Notes: generated from the sequence alone by a model not told the origin. 64,000 bases of DNA from an uncultured Porphyromonadaceae bacterium (GCA_900550395.1 URSD01000006.1:16397-80396); one strand, 5' to 3'; positions 17,265 to 25,716 are shown, numbered from the stretch's first letter. Made by a program: numbers and translations.

Positions 17265-18980
17265 TTATTCGGCGGAGATGTTTTTGCGAACGAACATCTC
17301 GGTGTCCTCGTCGTGCAGCCCTGACTGCGACAGCGGAAGTCCCTCGTTGTAGTCGTTGAGGTACATGCGCGGCTCTTCGCGGTATGAGCTGTCCGTCAGT
17401 GCCCGGTATGCCCGTGCTTCCGGGGTGCGGATACCTGCAAGGGAGAGCATAGTGTCGAATACGGTGCGGCTCGACGATATTTGTCGGCCGGAGTTTGCCG
17501 AGGCTGTGGCGGTCAGGGAGGGGTAGGCGCTGCGGTGGTAGGATGAAGTCCAGATCAGCAAAGGCACGTGTATCTGCCAGTAGGTGGGTGCCGGCGATGC
17601 ATGCAGGAAGCGTTCGCGGTCGTCGTCGAAGATGTCCTCGCCATGGTCCGGGATGAACAGCATTGCTGCCGGAACGGAGTCCCCCTGTGCGTCCAGCGAT
17701 TCGATAAGGTCGGCAAGCATCGCGTCGGTGCTTACGATGGTGTTGTCGTAGGCATTGACGAGTTGGTCGCGGTTTCCGCGCGAGGCGCTGGTGTTGTCGT
17801 CCGGCACGAAACGCCGGTGGCTGTCTGTGTAGCGGTCGCGGTAGTTGAAGTGCGAACCGTAGGTGTGGAGCACGACGAAAATTTTCCGGCCGGCATTGGC
17901 GCGGATGAAATTCCGCGCCATGGGTACGAGAGCGCTGTCGCTGCGCAGGGCGCCGGGAGTGTCGGATATGAAAAGGCATGTATCGGCCTGCTCTCCGAAG
18001 AAGTCTATGAACGAATGGTTGCGCCGTTGATTGGAGAAGAACGCTGTGGCGAATCCCGCTTCGCGGAAAGCCCGGAAGATGCTCTTCACCGTGTAGATGG
18101 AGTCGCCGAACGTTTCGGCGGTCAGCGGCGACAGAAGCAGCGGCACGCTTTTGTGGGTGGTGTTGCTCTCGCTGAGGACGTGAGAGAAAGCGATGATGTC
18201 GCGGCGTTGTGCCAGGCGCGGGTTGGTGGGGCGTCCGTATCCGAGGAGCTGCCAGTTGTCGGCGCGGCATGTCTCTCCGATGACGAGTACATATACCTCC
18301 GGAAGCGAGTCGGGCCGTGTGCTTTGGGCGTGGTATGTGAAATCGCGCGATGTCTTCGGATAGTCACGGGTAGCGTGGAAGCGGACCACTGCCTGAACGG
18401 TGTTGTCCATCACGTTCAGAGGGAACAGCTGACGGCGTACGGTGTAGCCGGGAATGGTGGCGTAGGCCGCTATTGTGGCAAGCACTCCGGCTGCCGCCAA
18501 GGCGGCGCCTGTACGTCGGGCCGTGCGCAGGGCGCGACGAGGAACGTCGCGGTGCGTGCATAGCAGCCATACTGCCCATGCGATGGGCGGCACATAGATG
18601 ATAACCACCGTGAGTATGGCTCTCCCGAGGTTGCCGAGCAGCTCGTTGACTTCGGCGGGATTGGTCGTGACGACGTTCAGAAACATGTCTATGGCAATGA
18701 GCGACTCGCCGTAGAGGAACAGCAGCACGATCTGGAAAGCGGCATAGATGCTCAGTGGCAGGCACAGCAGCACGGTGCGGCCCACATTACGGGACGATGC
18801 GCATATCAGCAGGAAGATACCGCCGGGCAGAAGCACGTTGGCCGCGCAGGATGCCGCGGAGTAGTGTTCCGTGAAGCACAATGCAACGTTTGCCACGAGC
18901 AGCAGAACCGGATAGAGCCACATCAGGATTGTGGCCGGAAGCGCGGACCGCAGATGCCGCGTAATGTCAGAACGCTTCAT
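17265..18980 (-). CDS. Lipid A phosphoethanolamine transferase-like sulfatase-fold enzyme
   Basis: Inner-membrane enzyme of the EptA/YhbX group that adds phosphoethanolamine to lipid A or core sugars. The 571 residues begin with five predicted membrane helices within about residues 10-180. The periplasmic sulfatase-fold domain follows: VYVLVIGETCRADNW with metal ligand Glu236, the nucleophile Thr in SESNTTHKSVP (Thr274 or Thr275), and DHGEDIFDDDRERFLHASP with further metal ligands. In the family this lowers surface negative charge and gives resistance to cationic peptides; substrate here is inferred. Its start overlaps the end of the upstream Omp85-like gene by 14 bases, implying co-expression. 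Confidence 0.88.
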   Translation of the reverse strand: MKRSDITRHLRSALPATILMWLYPVLLLVANVALCFTEHYSAASCAANVLLPGGIFLLICASSRNVGRTVLLCLPLSIYAAFQIVLLFLYGESLIAIDMFLNVVTTNPAEVNELLGNLGRAILTVVIIYVPPIAWAVWLLCTHRDVPRRALRTARRTGAALAAAGVLATIAAYATIPGYTVRRQLFPLNVMDNTVQAVVRFHATRDYPKTSRDFTYHAQSTRPDSLPEVYVLVIGETCRADNWQLLGYGRPTNPRLAQRRDIIAFSHVLSESNTTHKSVPLLLSPLTAETFGDSIYTVKSIFRAFREAGFATAFFSNQRRNHSFIDFFGEQADTCLFISDTPGALRSDSALVPMARNFIRANAGRKIFVVLHTYGSHFNYRDRYTDSHRRFVPDDNTSASRGNRDQLVNAYDNTIVSTDAMLADLIESLDAQGDSVPAAMLFIPDHGEDIFDDDRERFLHASPAPTYWQIHVPLLIWTSSYHRSAYPSLTATASANSGRQISSSRTVFDTMLSLAGIRTPEARAYRALTDSSYREEPRMYLNDYNEGLPLSQSGLHDEDTEMFVRKNISAE

Positions 18981-20115
18981 TAATGCTGAATATAAAGCCG
19001 GTGACGCCGCGGCCGAATCCGAGGTCGGCGCGCACGTTGACGCGGTGTTTGAACTCCCATCGGTATCCGATGCCGTAGTTCGGCAATATGGTGCGGTGGG
19101 TTATCTGACTGAAACGGGAAAACACGGTGCCGGCGCCTATCCATAGCGCCACGCCGTTGCGGTGCCATACGTGCTGGCGCAGTTCGGCGCAGGTGATGAT
19201 GGCCGATTTGTCTCGGAAGCGACCTTCAAAGTAGCCGCGCATGTCCTGGCTGCCGCCGAAGGTGCTTAGCAGTCCCCAGGGAGTGTTGCCGTAGGTGAAG
19301 TTGCCTTCCAGGAGCAAGGCGAGGATGGCTCCCCGCCACAGGCCGCTGTAATGTGACGCATGCACTTTGGTGGACGAGAACGCGTAGCTATTGCCCAGAA
19401 AACGCGGGTTGAACTGCTGCTGCACGCTTACGAACGTGCCGTGGTGGGCGCTGCTGAGGTTGTCGCGGCTGTCGTATTCTATCTGTCCTCCGACGCCGAA
19501 GTTGAAGGTGCGCATGTCCTCGCCGTGCAGCAGCTCGGGGCGCTCGAAGTCGCTTCCTTTGATATAGTCCATTGCCACGAGTGGGCCGGCGTAGAAGTGG
19601 CTGCCGAGGCGCCAGCGGTAGTTGAGACGAACCTGCGAGTTGAGATATTTGTATTTTGACTCGTTGTAGTCGTGACGGCATTCCTCGTAGCCTATGCCCC
19701 AGAAGTCAGTGGCAATGCGTGAGAAATTCACGTCATAGGTGAGGCGCCGGCGGTCGCCGGGGAATATATGCGTGCCGCATATGCCTACTTTGAAATGTCC
19801 GGCGGTGGTGATGTCGGTGTATATCGACACTTGCGACACCGGTGTGAGCGTATCGGTTGCCGAAGTGCGGTATAGTCCTGCTCCCATCAGTCCTATGCCG
19901 AATTTGGAATCGGACGAATAGTGCGGACCACCGATTACGCTGAAGTCGAACGCTTTCTCCGGCTTTTCGTCGTTGGCTTTGCTGAAGTAGTCGATGATGC
20001 GTGCCACGAGTCCTTTTTTTCGAGTCTCGGAAGAAGTGGAATCAGCCGTTTCGGAGGCATACGTCTGCCCGCAAATGGTTCCCAGAAGTAATATGGCTAA
20101 GATCTGTACTCTCAT
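18967..20115 (-). CDS. Omp85/BamA-TamA-like outer membrane beta-barrel protein
   Basis: About 382 residues. The ATG at 20115 gives the signal peptide MRVQILAILLLGTICGQTYA; an ATG six codons earlier overlaps the promoter box and is rejected. No POTRA domains are visible. After a short linker the rest is strand-rich, starting SVIGGPHYSSDSKFGIGLMG and containing QDMRGYFEGRFRDKSAI, the region equivalent to the Omp85 L6 loop (RGY-like). It ends in phenylalanine (FSINEAF), as expected of a BAM-inserted barrel. It resembles the surface-antigen domain of Omp85 proteins; substrate unknown. It is the first gene of a pair with the phosphoethanolamine transferase. Confidence 0.82.
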   Translation of the reverse strand: MRVQILAILLLGTICGQTYASETADSTSSETRKKGLVARIIDYFSKANDEKPEKAFDFSVIGGPHYSSDSKFGIGLMGAGLYRTSATDTLTPVSQVSIYTDITTAGHFKVGICGTHIFPGDRRRLTYDVNFSRIATDFWGIGYEECRHDYNESKYKYLNSQVRLNYRWRLGSHFYAGPLVAMDYIKGSDFERPELLHGEDMRTFNFGVGGQIEYDSRDNLSSAHHGTFVSVQQQFNPRFLGNSYAFSSTKVHASHYSGLWRGAILALLLEGNFTYGNTPWGLLSTFGGSQDMRGYFEGRFRDKSAIITCAELRQHVWHRNGVALWIGAGTVFSRFSQITHRTILPNYGIGYRWEFKHRVNVRADLGFGRGVTGFIFSINEAF

Positions 20116-20130
20116 ATTCAAATATAGGCG

Positions 20131-20138
20131 CAAAATTA
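20131..20138 (-). promoter_or_regulatory. -7 promoter box (TAATTTTG) of the Omp85-like gene
   Basis: Minus-strand TAATTTTG lies 15 bases before the ATG at 20115, and it supports that start over the ATG at 20133. Confidence 0.6.
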
Positions 20139-20235
20139 CTCATTAATGGCTATATTACCAAAAATAAGCAATTTTGATGTTCCTCCGATATTCCAAAAAA
20201 TTGGATGTAATTGCGTTAATGATATGTTTTTTATG

Positions 20236-20243
20236 TACCTTTG
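20236..20243 (+). promoter_or_regulatory. -7 promoter box (TACCTTTG) of the glycosyltransferase gene, possible leaderless transcript
   Basis: TACCTTTG ends only 8 bases before the ATG at 20252. A TTG at 20211-20213 lies 22 bases upstream as a possible -33. Transcription would begin at or next to the start codon. Confidence 0.6.
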
Positions 20244-20251
20244 CCGATGCA

Positions 20252-21190
20252 ATGAAGAAAAAAATATCCTTACTTATACCGGTTTACAACGAGAGTGGCA
20301 ATCTGCCGTGTCTGAAGGCGGCTCTCGACGGTCTGGCCGATAGTCTCGGGCAATACAACTGGGAATTTCTGTTTGTTAACGATGGCTCTTCGGACGACTC
20401 TCTGTCAGTCCTCCGCGACATGCGCAGCCGCGATGCGCGGGTCAGTGTGGTGAATCTGTCGCGCAATTTCGGAAAGGAGAATGCCCTGCTCGCCGGCATG
20501 GACTATGCGGCAGGCGATGCCGTGGTGATAATGGATGCCGACATGCAGCACCCTGTGGAGGCAATCCCCGAGATGCTGGCATGGTGGGAACAGGGATATG
20601 AGGACGTGTACGGGCGCCGCCGCAGCCGCGGACGTGAGTCGTGGTTGCGCAAACGTCTGTCGCTTGCTTATTATTCCATGCTTCAGGGTACCACACGCAT
20701 CGAGGTGCTTCAGAATGTAGGCGATTTCCGTCTGCTGGACCGACGGGTGGTCCGTGCCATATGCTCGCTTCGGGAAACGCAGCGCTATACCAAGGGCCTT
20801 TACTGCTGGGTGGGCTATAATAAGAAAGAGGTGCTTTTCGACCAGGCTGACCGTGTTGAAGGCAAGTCGTCGTTCAATCTCCGGTCGTTGCTGAATCTGG
20901 CAATAGAGGGCATTACGTGCTATACCACGGCTCCGCTGCGCATAGCGTCGGTCGCCGGTCTGCTGGTGTCGCTGTGTGCCTTTATCTATCTGATATTCGT
21001 GATATTCAAAACCTTGATATACGGCGAGAGCGTTCAGGGCTTCCCCACATTGCTGTGTGTTATCCTTCTGCTCGGCGGGCTGCAACTGATGGCCATTGGC
21101 ATAATAGGCGAATACATAGGCCGCATCTTCAGCGAGACAAAGCAACGTCCGCCCTATATCGTGGAATCGTACAACGAGGAGAAACTGTGA
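20252..21190 (+). CDS. Family 2 glycosyltransferase, polyprenyl-phosphate sugar transferase type
   Basis: Membrane-associated GT-A enzyme of the DPM1/GtrB/ArnC type that moves a sugar from a nucleotide donor to undecaprenyl phosphate for use in envelope glycans. The start was set at MKKKISLLIPVYNESGNLP, just after the promoter box; upstream in-frame codons precede the promoter and are not family-like. Visible motifs: FLFVNDGSSDD, NFGKENALLAGMDYA, and the catalytic metal-binding IMDADMQHP. Two C-terminal membrane helices (SVAGLLVSLCAFIYLIFVIF and LLCVILLLGGLQLMAIGIIG) complete the family layout of 312 residues. Sugar identity is not predictable. It is followed by a strong hairpin terminator. 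Confidence 0.9.
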   Translation: MKKKISLLIPVYNESGNLPCLKAALDGLADSLGQYNWEFLFVNDGSSDDSLSVLRDMRSRDARVSVVNLSRNFGKENALLAGMDYAAGDAVVIMDADMQHPVEAIPEMLAWWEQGYEDVYGRRRSRGRESWLRKRLSLAYYSMLQGTTRIEVLQNVGDFRLLDRRVVRAICSLRETQRYTKGLYCWVGYNKKEVLFDQADRVEGKSSFNLRSLLNLAIEGITCYTTAPLRIASVAGLLVSLCAFIYLIFVIFKTLIYGESVQGFPTLLCVILLLGGLQLMAIGIIGEYIGRIFSETKQRPPYIVESYNEEKL

Positions 21191-21219
21191 CGCTTCGGCG
21201 CCATGTGTATATAAAAGAA

Positions 21220-21247
21220 AATCGTCCGAAGCTTCGGACGATTCTTT
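21220..21247. terminator. Bidirectional terminator between glycosyltransferase gene and tRNA
   Basis: Perfect palindrome AATCGTCCGAAG/CTTCGGACGATT at 21220-21243. It is followed by CTTTTTA on the plus strand and, read on the minus strand, by TCTTTTAT. Confidence 0.88.
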
Positions 21248-21251
21248 TTAG

Positions 21252-21323
<72 letters not shown>

Positions 21324-21337
21324 ATGTTTTACGGGTG

Positions 21338-21368
21338 CAAAGGTAGGGAGTTTTTCAATACCGCGCAA
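21338..21368 (-). promoter_or_regulatory. Promoter of the initiator tRNA
   Basis: On the minus strand TTG (21366-21368), 20 bases, then TACCTTTG (21338-21345), about 15 bases before the first tRNA base. One of the best -33/-7 matches in the window. Confidence 0.75.
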
Positions 21369-21388
21369 GTGTTTTAACCTATTTTAAC

Positions 21389-22438
21389 CTATATGCGACT
21401 GCAGCGAGCCATCAGCAGAGCGTCGGCCAATGTCAGACAAGCCATGGCTTCGACCACCGCCACGGCGCGCGGTATGGCGCATACATCGTGTCGGCCGGTG
21501 GCGTGGAATTCGGCGACGGTGCCGTCGGTGCGTTCTGCAAGTACAGGTCGCATCAGGGTGGCTATGGGCTTGAAGGCCACCCGCATGACGATATCGCTGC
21601 CGTTGCTGATGCCGCCGCAGATTCCGCCCGCATGGTTGGCAGTGTCCGGCGCTGAATATAGTTCTGAACCGTGTTGTGCCGCGGATGCGAAGCCGTCGCC
21701 GTATTCAAATCCCTTTGCCGCGTTTATGCTCATCATGGCTGCTGCCAGCATGGCCTGCAACTTGCCGAACAGCGGTTCGCCGAGGCCGGGAGGGCAACCC
21801 CGCACGATGCAGGATACTACGCCTCCCACGGTATCACCTTGTACGGCAACCTCGTCAAGCGCCTGCCTCATCGCCTTCGCTATCTCATTGTCGGGGCAAC
21901 GCAGAGGCGATGCGTATACGTCGCTGAGGTCAAGTTCGCGGTAGTCGCGCTGGATGGCGATTTTACCTATCTGAGATGCGTACGCATGCACGCTGATGCC
22001 GCTTAGTCCTATGAACTGACGGGCTATGGCACCTGCCGCCACGACCGCCGCCGTGGCACGCGCGCTTGCCCGTCCGCCGCCGCGGTGGTCGCGTATTCCA
22101 TATTTATATATGTATGTGGCATCGGCATGTCCGGTGCGCAGTACGTCGCGGAACCGGTCGTAGTCCTGCGGACGCGCGTCGGTGTTATCGATCGTGAACG
22201 CTATCGGCGTGCCGGTACTCGTTCCTTCAAAGATTCCTGAAAGCAGGTGCACGCGGTCCGACTCACGTCGCTGCGAGGTCAGAGCCGACGCGCCCGGGCG
22301 CCGTCGTTCCATCTCGAGGTCTATCTCCTCTGTGTTAATGGCGAGACCTGCCGGCATGCCGTCAATCACGCCGCCTATGGCTGTGCCGTGGCTTTCCCCG
22401 AATGTGGTAAGGCGGAATATGTGTCCGAAGGTGTTCAT
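21389..22438 (-). CDS. aroC: Chorismate synthase
   Basis: Converts EPSP to chorismate using reduced FMN, the last shared step of aromatic amino acid and folate synthesis. The 349-residue protein opens MNTFGHIFRLTTFGESHGTAIGGVIDG, the first signature with catalytic His in GESHG. YGIRDHRGGGRASARATAA is the second signature. The downstream AAQHGSEL and GGISNGSDIVMRVAFKPI complete the FMN site. Its ATG overlaps the ybaK stop (ATGA), so the two are translated together. Confidence 0.96.
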   Translation of the reverse strand: MNTFGHIFRLTTFGESHGTAIGGVIDGMPAGLAINTEEIDLEMERRRPGASALTSQRRESDRVHLLSGIFEGTSTGTPIAFTIDNTDARPQDYDRFRDVLRTGHADATYIYKYGIRDHRGGGRASARATAAVVAAGAIARQFIGLSGISVHAYASQIGKIAIQRDYRELDLSDVYASPLRCPDNEIAKAMRQALDEVAVQGDTVGGVVSCIVRGCPPGLGEPLFGKLQAMLAAAMMSINAAKGFEYGDGFASAAQHGSELYSAPDTANHAGGICGGISNGSDIVMRVAFKPIATLMRPVLAERTDGTVAEFHATGRHDVCAIPRAVAVVEAMACLTLADALLMARCSRI

Positions 22439-22914
22439 TTCACGAGATCCGTGACAGTTGCGTGCGTGTAGGCTATGATGTCGGTCGGGGCTATGGCCAG
22501 CTGCAATCCTCTCACGCCGGCGCTGACATAGATTCGGTCGAAGTCGGTGGCGGAGGAATGGAAGAAAGTCGGGAAAGCCTTTTTCATGCCCACGGGCGAG
22601 CAGCCGCCGCGGATATAGCCTGTGGTGGCGAGCAGGTCCTTCATGTGTATCAGGTCGGCCTTCTTGTCGCCGGCAGCTTTTGCGGCCTTTTTCAGATCTA
22701 CCTCGCAGTCGCCGGGCACGACGCAGACGAAGTGGCCCACGCGCTCTCCGCGAAGCACGAGCGTCTTGAACACACGCCTGATGTCCTCGCCCAGTTCGGC
22801 GGCCACATGGTCGGCAGCCAGATTGTCGGGGTCGACGGTGTACGGTATAAGTTCAAATTTCACTCCCGCCGCCTCCAGCAGGCGCGAAGCGTTGGTTTTT
22901 GCCGCTTTTGCCAT
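22435..22914 (-). CDS. ybaK: YbaK-type Cys-tRNA(Pro)/Cys-tRNA(Cys) deacylase
   Basis: Trans-editing hydrolase that removes mischarged amino acids from tRNA(Pro). The 159-residue form starts MAKAAKTNASRLLEAAGVKF; 26 upstream in-frame codons overlap the promoter and are excluded. The conserved helix-strand core FKTLVLRGERVGHFVCVVPGDCEVDLKKAAKAAG with the catalytic Lys region, and GYIRGGCSPVGMKKAFPTF, are diagnostic of the YbaK/EbsC family. Expressed with aroC from the divergent promoter shared with the TetR gene. Confidence 0.93.
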   Translation of the reverse strand: MAKAAKTNASRLLEAAGVKFELIPYTVDPDNLAADHVAAELGEDIRRVFKTLVLRGERVGHFVCVVPGDCEVDLKKAAKAAGDKKADLIHMKDLLATTGYIRGGCSPVGMKKAFPTFFHSSATDFDRIYVSAGVRGLQLAIAPTDIIAYTHATVTDLVK

Positions 22915-22934
22915 AATCGCATAGTTTTGTAGTG

Positions 22935-22942
22935 CAAAAGTA
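22935..22942 (-). promoter_or_regulatory. -7 box (TACTTTTG) of ybaK-aroC
   Basis: Minus-strand TACTTTTG, 20 bases before the ybaK ATG. Only 22 bases separate it from the divergent TACCTTTG of the TetR gene. Confidence 0.6.
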
Positions 22943-22964
22943 CAAAAATACTCCAAAAAATCCT

Positions 22965-22972
22965 TACCTTTG
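22965..22972 (+). promoter_or_regulatory. -7 box (TACCTTTG) of the TetR-family gene
   Basis: TACCTTTG, 32 bases before the ATG at 23005. It faces away from the ybaK promoter, so the two compete for the same 40 bases, and any regulator bound here would affect both. Confidence 0.6.
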
Positions 22973-23004
22973 CAACTCAAAAACAGAATCACATCCGCAA
23001 TCCC

Positions 23005-23577
23005 ATGCCACGCAGTACCCGCGAACAGCTCATCGACGTAGCCCGCCAGCTATTTGCCCGCAAGGGCGTGGACTCGACCACGATGGGCGATATCGCCACG
23101 GCCAGTGACCGCGGGCGACGCACGGTCTACACTTATTTCAGGAACAAAAAGGACGTCTATGACGCCGTGCTGAGCAGCGAGAGCGATGCCTTGATAAAGC
23201 GTCTTGAGGATATCAGCGCCGCCGACGCTCCCGTGGAGCAGCGGGTGAGGGAATTTCTGTCGGTGCGTCTGGCCCAGCGCCGTGAGGAGCATAATGTGGT
23301 GGCGGCGTTGCGCGCGCTGTACAAACCCGACATCAGGCGCATGGGCCGCATCAGGCGTATGGTGCGTGAGAGGGCGCGCCACCTGTTGCATCTGCTTCTT
23401 CAGGAGGGCATCGACAGCGGGGTGTTCCTGGCCGACCGGTGCCGGTTGCTCGAGACTTTCGCCCTCGACTGCATGCATGCGATGGAGATAGCCGGTGCCG
23501 ATACCGATGCCGAAGGACTGGCGGTTTCGGCCGACGGAATGCTCGATTTTATCATAAGTGATATTTCGGCCGGTTAG
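23005..23577 (+). CDS. TetR/AcrR-family transcriptional regulator
   Basis: One-component regulator of 190 residues. The N-terminal HTH occupies about residues 5-50: TREQLIDVARQLFARKGVDS, then TTMGDIATASDRGRRTVYTYFRNKKDVYDA, with the typical YTYFRNK recognition helix end. The rest is the helical ligand-binding and dimer domain. It is divergent from ybaK-aroC. The target and ligand cannot be read from sequence, and no efflux gene is adjacent; autoregulation at the shared promoter region is the simplest guess. Confidence 0.92.
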   Translation: MPRSTREQLIDVARQLFARKGVDSTTMGDIATASDRGRRTVYTYFRNKKDVYDAVLSSESDALIKRLEDISAADAPVEQRVREFLSVRLAQRREEHNVVAALRALYKPDIRRMGRIRRMVRERARHLLHLLLQEGIDSGVFLADRCRLLETFALDCMHAMEIAGADTDAEGLAVSADGMLDFIISDISAG

Positions 23578-23661
23578 TCGTATGGACTAAAATTCTTTCC
23601 GTTTTGTAATGCGTCGATAAAAAGAATGTGCAAAAGTCTGGGCTGACTGAAGTTTTTTGCT

Positions 23662-23669
23662 TACTTTTG
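23662..23669 (+). promoter_or_regulatory. -7 box (TACTTTTG) of the second amidase gene, possible leaderless start
   Basis: TACTTTTG ends 4 bases before the ATG at 23674, so transcription would start at the codon itself. No alternative ATG occurs in the signal peptide. Confidence 0.55.
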
Positions 23670-23673
23670 CACT

Positions 23674-24777
23674 ATGTATCGCAAAATCCGTATCTGTCTG
23701 CTTGCCGTGTGCCTGCTGTGCGCGTGTGGTGTGCTGGGCCGTCCTGCAAAGGATGCGTCGCAGAAGCCGTTCACTATAGTGCTTGACCCGGGTCATGGGG
23801 GACGCGACTACGGATGCTCAGGCAAGCTTACTAACGAGAAAACAATCGTACTTGATGTCGCAGGTAAGCTCGGCGAGATTATAAAGAAAGAGCATCCTGA
23901 AATTAAATTAGTGTATACGCGCGATACAGACCGCTATCTTACTTTGCAGCAACGGGCCGACGTCGCCAACGATGCGCGCGGCGACCTTTTCGTATCAATC
24001 CACGTCAACAGTGTTGACCGCCGTGCTCGTAACCGCAGCAGCGTACATGGAGCAAGCGTCTACACCCTCGGTCTCCACAAGAGCGACAGCAATCTCGGCG
24101 TCGCAATGCGCGAGAATGCCGTGATGGAGCTGGAGCAGGATTATACTGCGAAATACCAGGGATTTGACCCTAACTCTTCCGAGAGCTACATCATGTTCGA
24201 GCTGAACCAGAACAGCCACGTAAGCAACAGTATCGAACTCGCGTCGCAGATGCAGACGGAGCTGGTGTCCACTGCCGGACGTGCCGACAAGAACGTGCGG
24301 CAGGCCGGATTCTGGGTGCTCTGGGCCGTGGCGATGCCGTCGGTGCTCGTGGAACTGGACTTTATCTGCAATCCCGAAGCCGAGCGTTTCCTGAATAGTG
24401 ATGCCGGTCGCAGCAAGTGTGCGCGAGCGCTCGCGAATGCCATAAACACCTATTACCGTCATCATCGTCCGGAGGGGAGGACCGTCAGTCCGCAGCCGGC
24501 AGAGGAGAGGTCGCAACCGGAGGAGAAAGCCGAAACGCAACCTGACGTCAAGCCCACTTACCACATACAGATACTCACGTCGCCACGGTTGCTTGACCCC
24601 GACGATGAGCGCTTGCGCGGAGTGGAGGACGTCGGCTATTACCGGGAGGGTAAATTATATAAGTACTACAGCGGCACCTATCCGACACTTGCAAAGGCGC
24701 GGAAGCATCTCGGCAACGTGCGCCGCGTCCATGGCGAGGCATTCATCATAAAACTTGCCGGAGATAAACGTATCTGA
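23674..24777 (+). CDS. N-acetylmuramoyl-L-alanine amidase with C-terminal SPOR-like domain
   Basis: Zinc amidase that splits peptidoglycan at the MurNAc-L-Ala bond. The 367-residue protein begins with a signal peptide that may be a lipoprotein signal (ICLLAVCLLCACG). The Amidase_3 domain runs from about 30 to 260: zinc His in VLDPGHGGRDYGCSG, Glu in LTNEKTIVLD, His in SIHVNSVD, and catalytic Glu in PSVLVELDFICN. A charged linker (about 270-290) leads to a C-terminal SPOR-like segment (YHIQILTSPRLL ... YKYYSGTYPTLAKARKHL), which in other proteins binds denuded septal glycan. This suggests a division-site role. The mlaD-like gene follows after 21 bases. Confidence 0.93.
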   Translation: MYRKIRICLLAVCLLCACGVLGRPAKDASQKPFTIVLDPGHGGRDYGCSGKLTNEKTIVLDVAGKLGEIIKKEHPEIKLVYTRDTDRYLTLQQRADVANDARGDLFVSIHVNSVDRRARNRSSVHGASVYTLGLHKSDSNLGVAMRENAVMELEQDYTAKYQGFDPNSSESYIMFELNQNSHVSNSIELASQMQTELVSTAGRADKNVRQAGFWVLWAVAMPSVLVELDFICNPEAERFLNSDAGRSKCARALANAINTYYRHHRPEGRTVSPQPAEERSQPEEKAETQPDVKPTYHIQILTSPRLLDPDDERLRGVEDVGYYREGKLYKYYSGTYPTLAKARKHLGNVRRVHGEAFIIKLAGDKRI

Positions 24778-24798
24778 CAATTAGAAAAATACAATAAT

Positions 24799-25698
24799 AT
24801 GAAAAGTGCGATAAAGAAAGAACTTACAATAGGAGCCCTGGCTATTTTGGCCCTGGCCCTGCTGATTTTCGGAATTGACTTTCTCAAGGGCATCAACGTG
24901 TTCAAGGCTGCCAACTACTATTACGTGCAGTACACCGATGTGGAGGGTCTTGCCATCTCGGCACCCGTCAATCTCAATGGCTTTAAGGTGGGTCAGGTGC
25001 GTGAGATCAGCTACGAGTACGACAATCCGGGTCACGTCAAGGTTGAAATTAGCCTCGACAAGCAGTTGCGCTTGCCTTGCGGCACGGTTGCCGTGCTGAC
25101 ATCCGATCTCCTCGGCACCGCAACCATAACACTGCGCCCCGGCAACGGAGGCGGCGACATGCACAGCGTCGGCGACACCCTCGAAGGCACCACCGACAAG
25201 GGTCTGATGGCCGGAGTGGGGACAATGATGCCTACCGTTGAGGCTATTTTCCCGAAGATAGACACTCTGCTTACAAGCCTCAACACCATAGTGTCCGACC
25301 CCTCACTGACAATAGCTGTGAAGCGGCTCGATGACATTACCGCCAATCTTGCTGCAACTACGGCGCGTCTGTCTGCCGTGATGGCGACTATGCCAGCCGC
25401 TGCACGCGACGTTAAGAGCATCACATCCAATATGGACACGATTACCGGCGACCTGACGCATCTTTCCGCCCGCCTGCGGGAACTGCCGGTGGATTCGCTC
25501 AGTGCCGACCTTGCCGCCACAATCGCCAATCTGAACGAACTGAGCGCACAGCTCAAGAATCCCGATGGCTCGCTCGGAATGCTGATGAACAACCCCGAGC
25601 TCTACAACAATCTCAACTCCACGGTCAGCAGTCTGGATTCGCTATTCGTCGACATCAAACGCAATCCCAAACGTTACATAAGCATCAAGCTCCTCTAA
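24799..25698 (+). CDS. MlaD-like MCE-domain lipid transport protein
   Basis: Single-pass inner-membrane protein with a periplasmic MCE domain, of the type that shuttles lipids between membranes. The 299 residues have an N-terminal anchor (ELTIGALAILALALLIFGID), then the MCE domain at about 35-115 (NYYYVQYTDVEGLAISAPVN and GTVAVLTSDLLGTATITLRPG). A long helical tail with repeated T/N/L/S pattern (TANLAATTARLSAVMATMP...) probably forms a tube or coiled structure. The MlaE permease and MlaF ATPase partners are not in this window. Co-transcribed with the amidase and followed by a terminator. Confidence 0.9.
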   Translation: MKSAIKKELTIGALAILALALLIFGIDFLKGINVFKAANYYYVQYTDVEGLAISAPVNLNGFKVGQVREISYEYDNPGHVKVEISLDKQLRLPCGTVAVLTSDLLGTATITLRPGNGGGDMHSVGDTLEGTTDKGLMAGVGTMMPTVEAIFPKIDTLLTSLNTIVSDPSLTIAVKRLDDITANLAATTARLSAVMATMPAAARDVKSITSNMDTITGDLTHLSARLRELPVDSLSADLAATIANLNELSAQLKNPDGSLGMLMNNPELYNNLNSTVSSLDSLFVDIKRNPKRYISIKLL

Positions 25699-25716
25699 TA
25701 CTTAACGACATTATAA

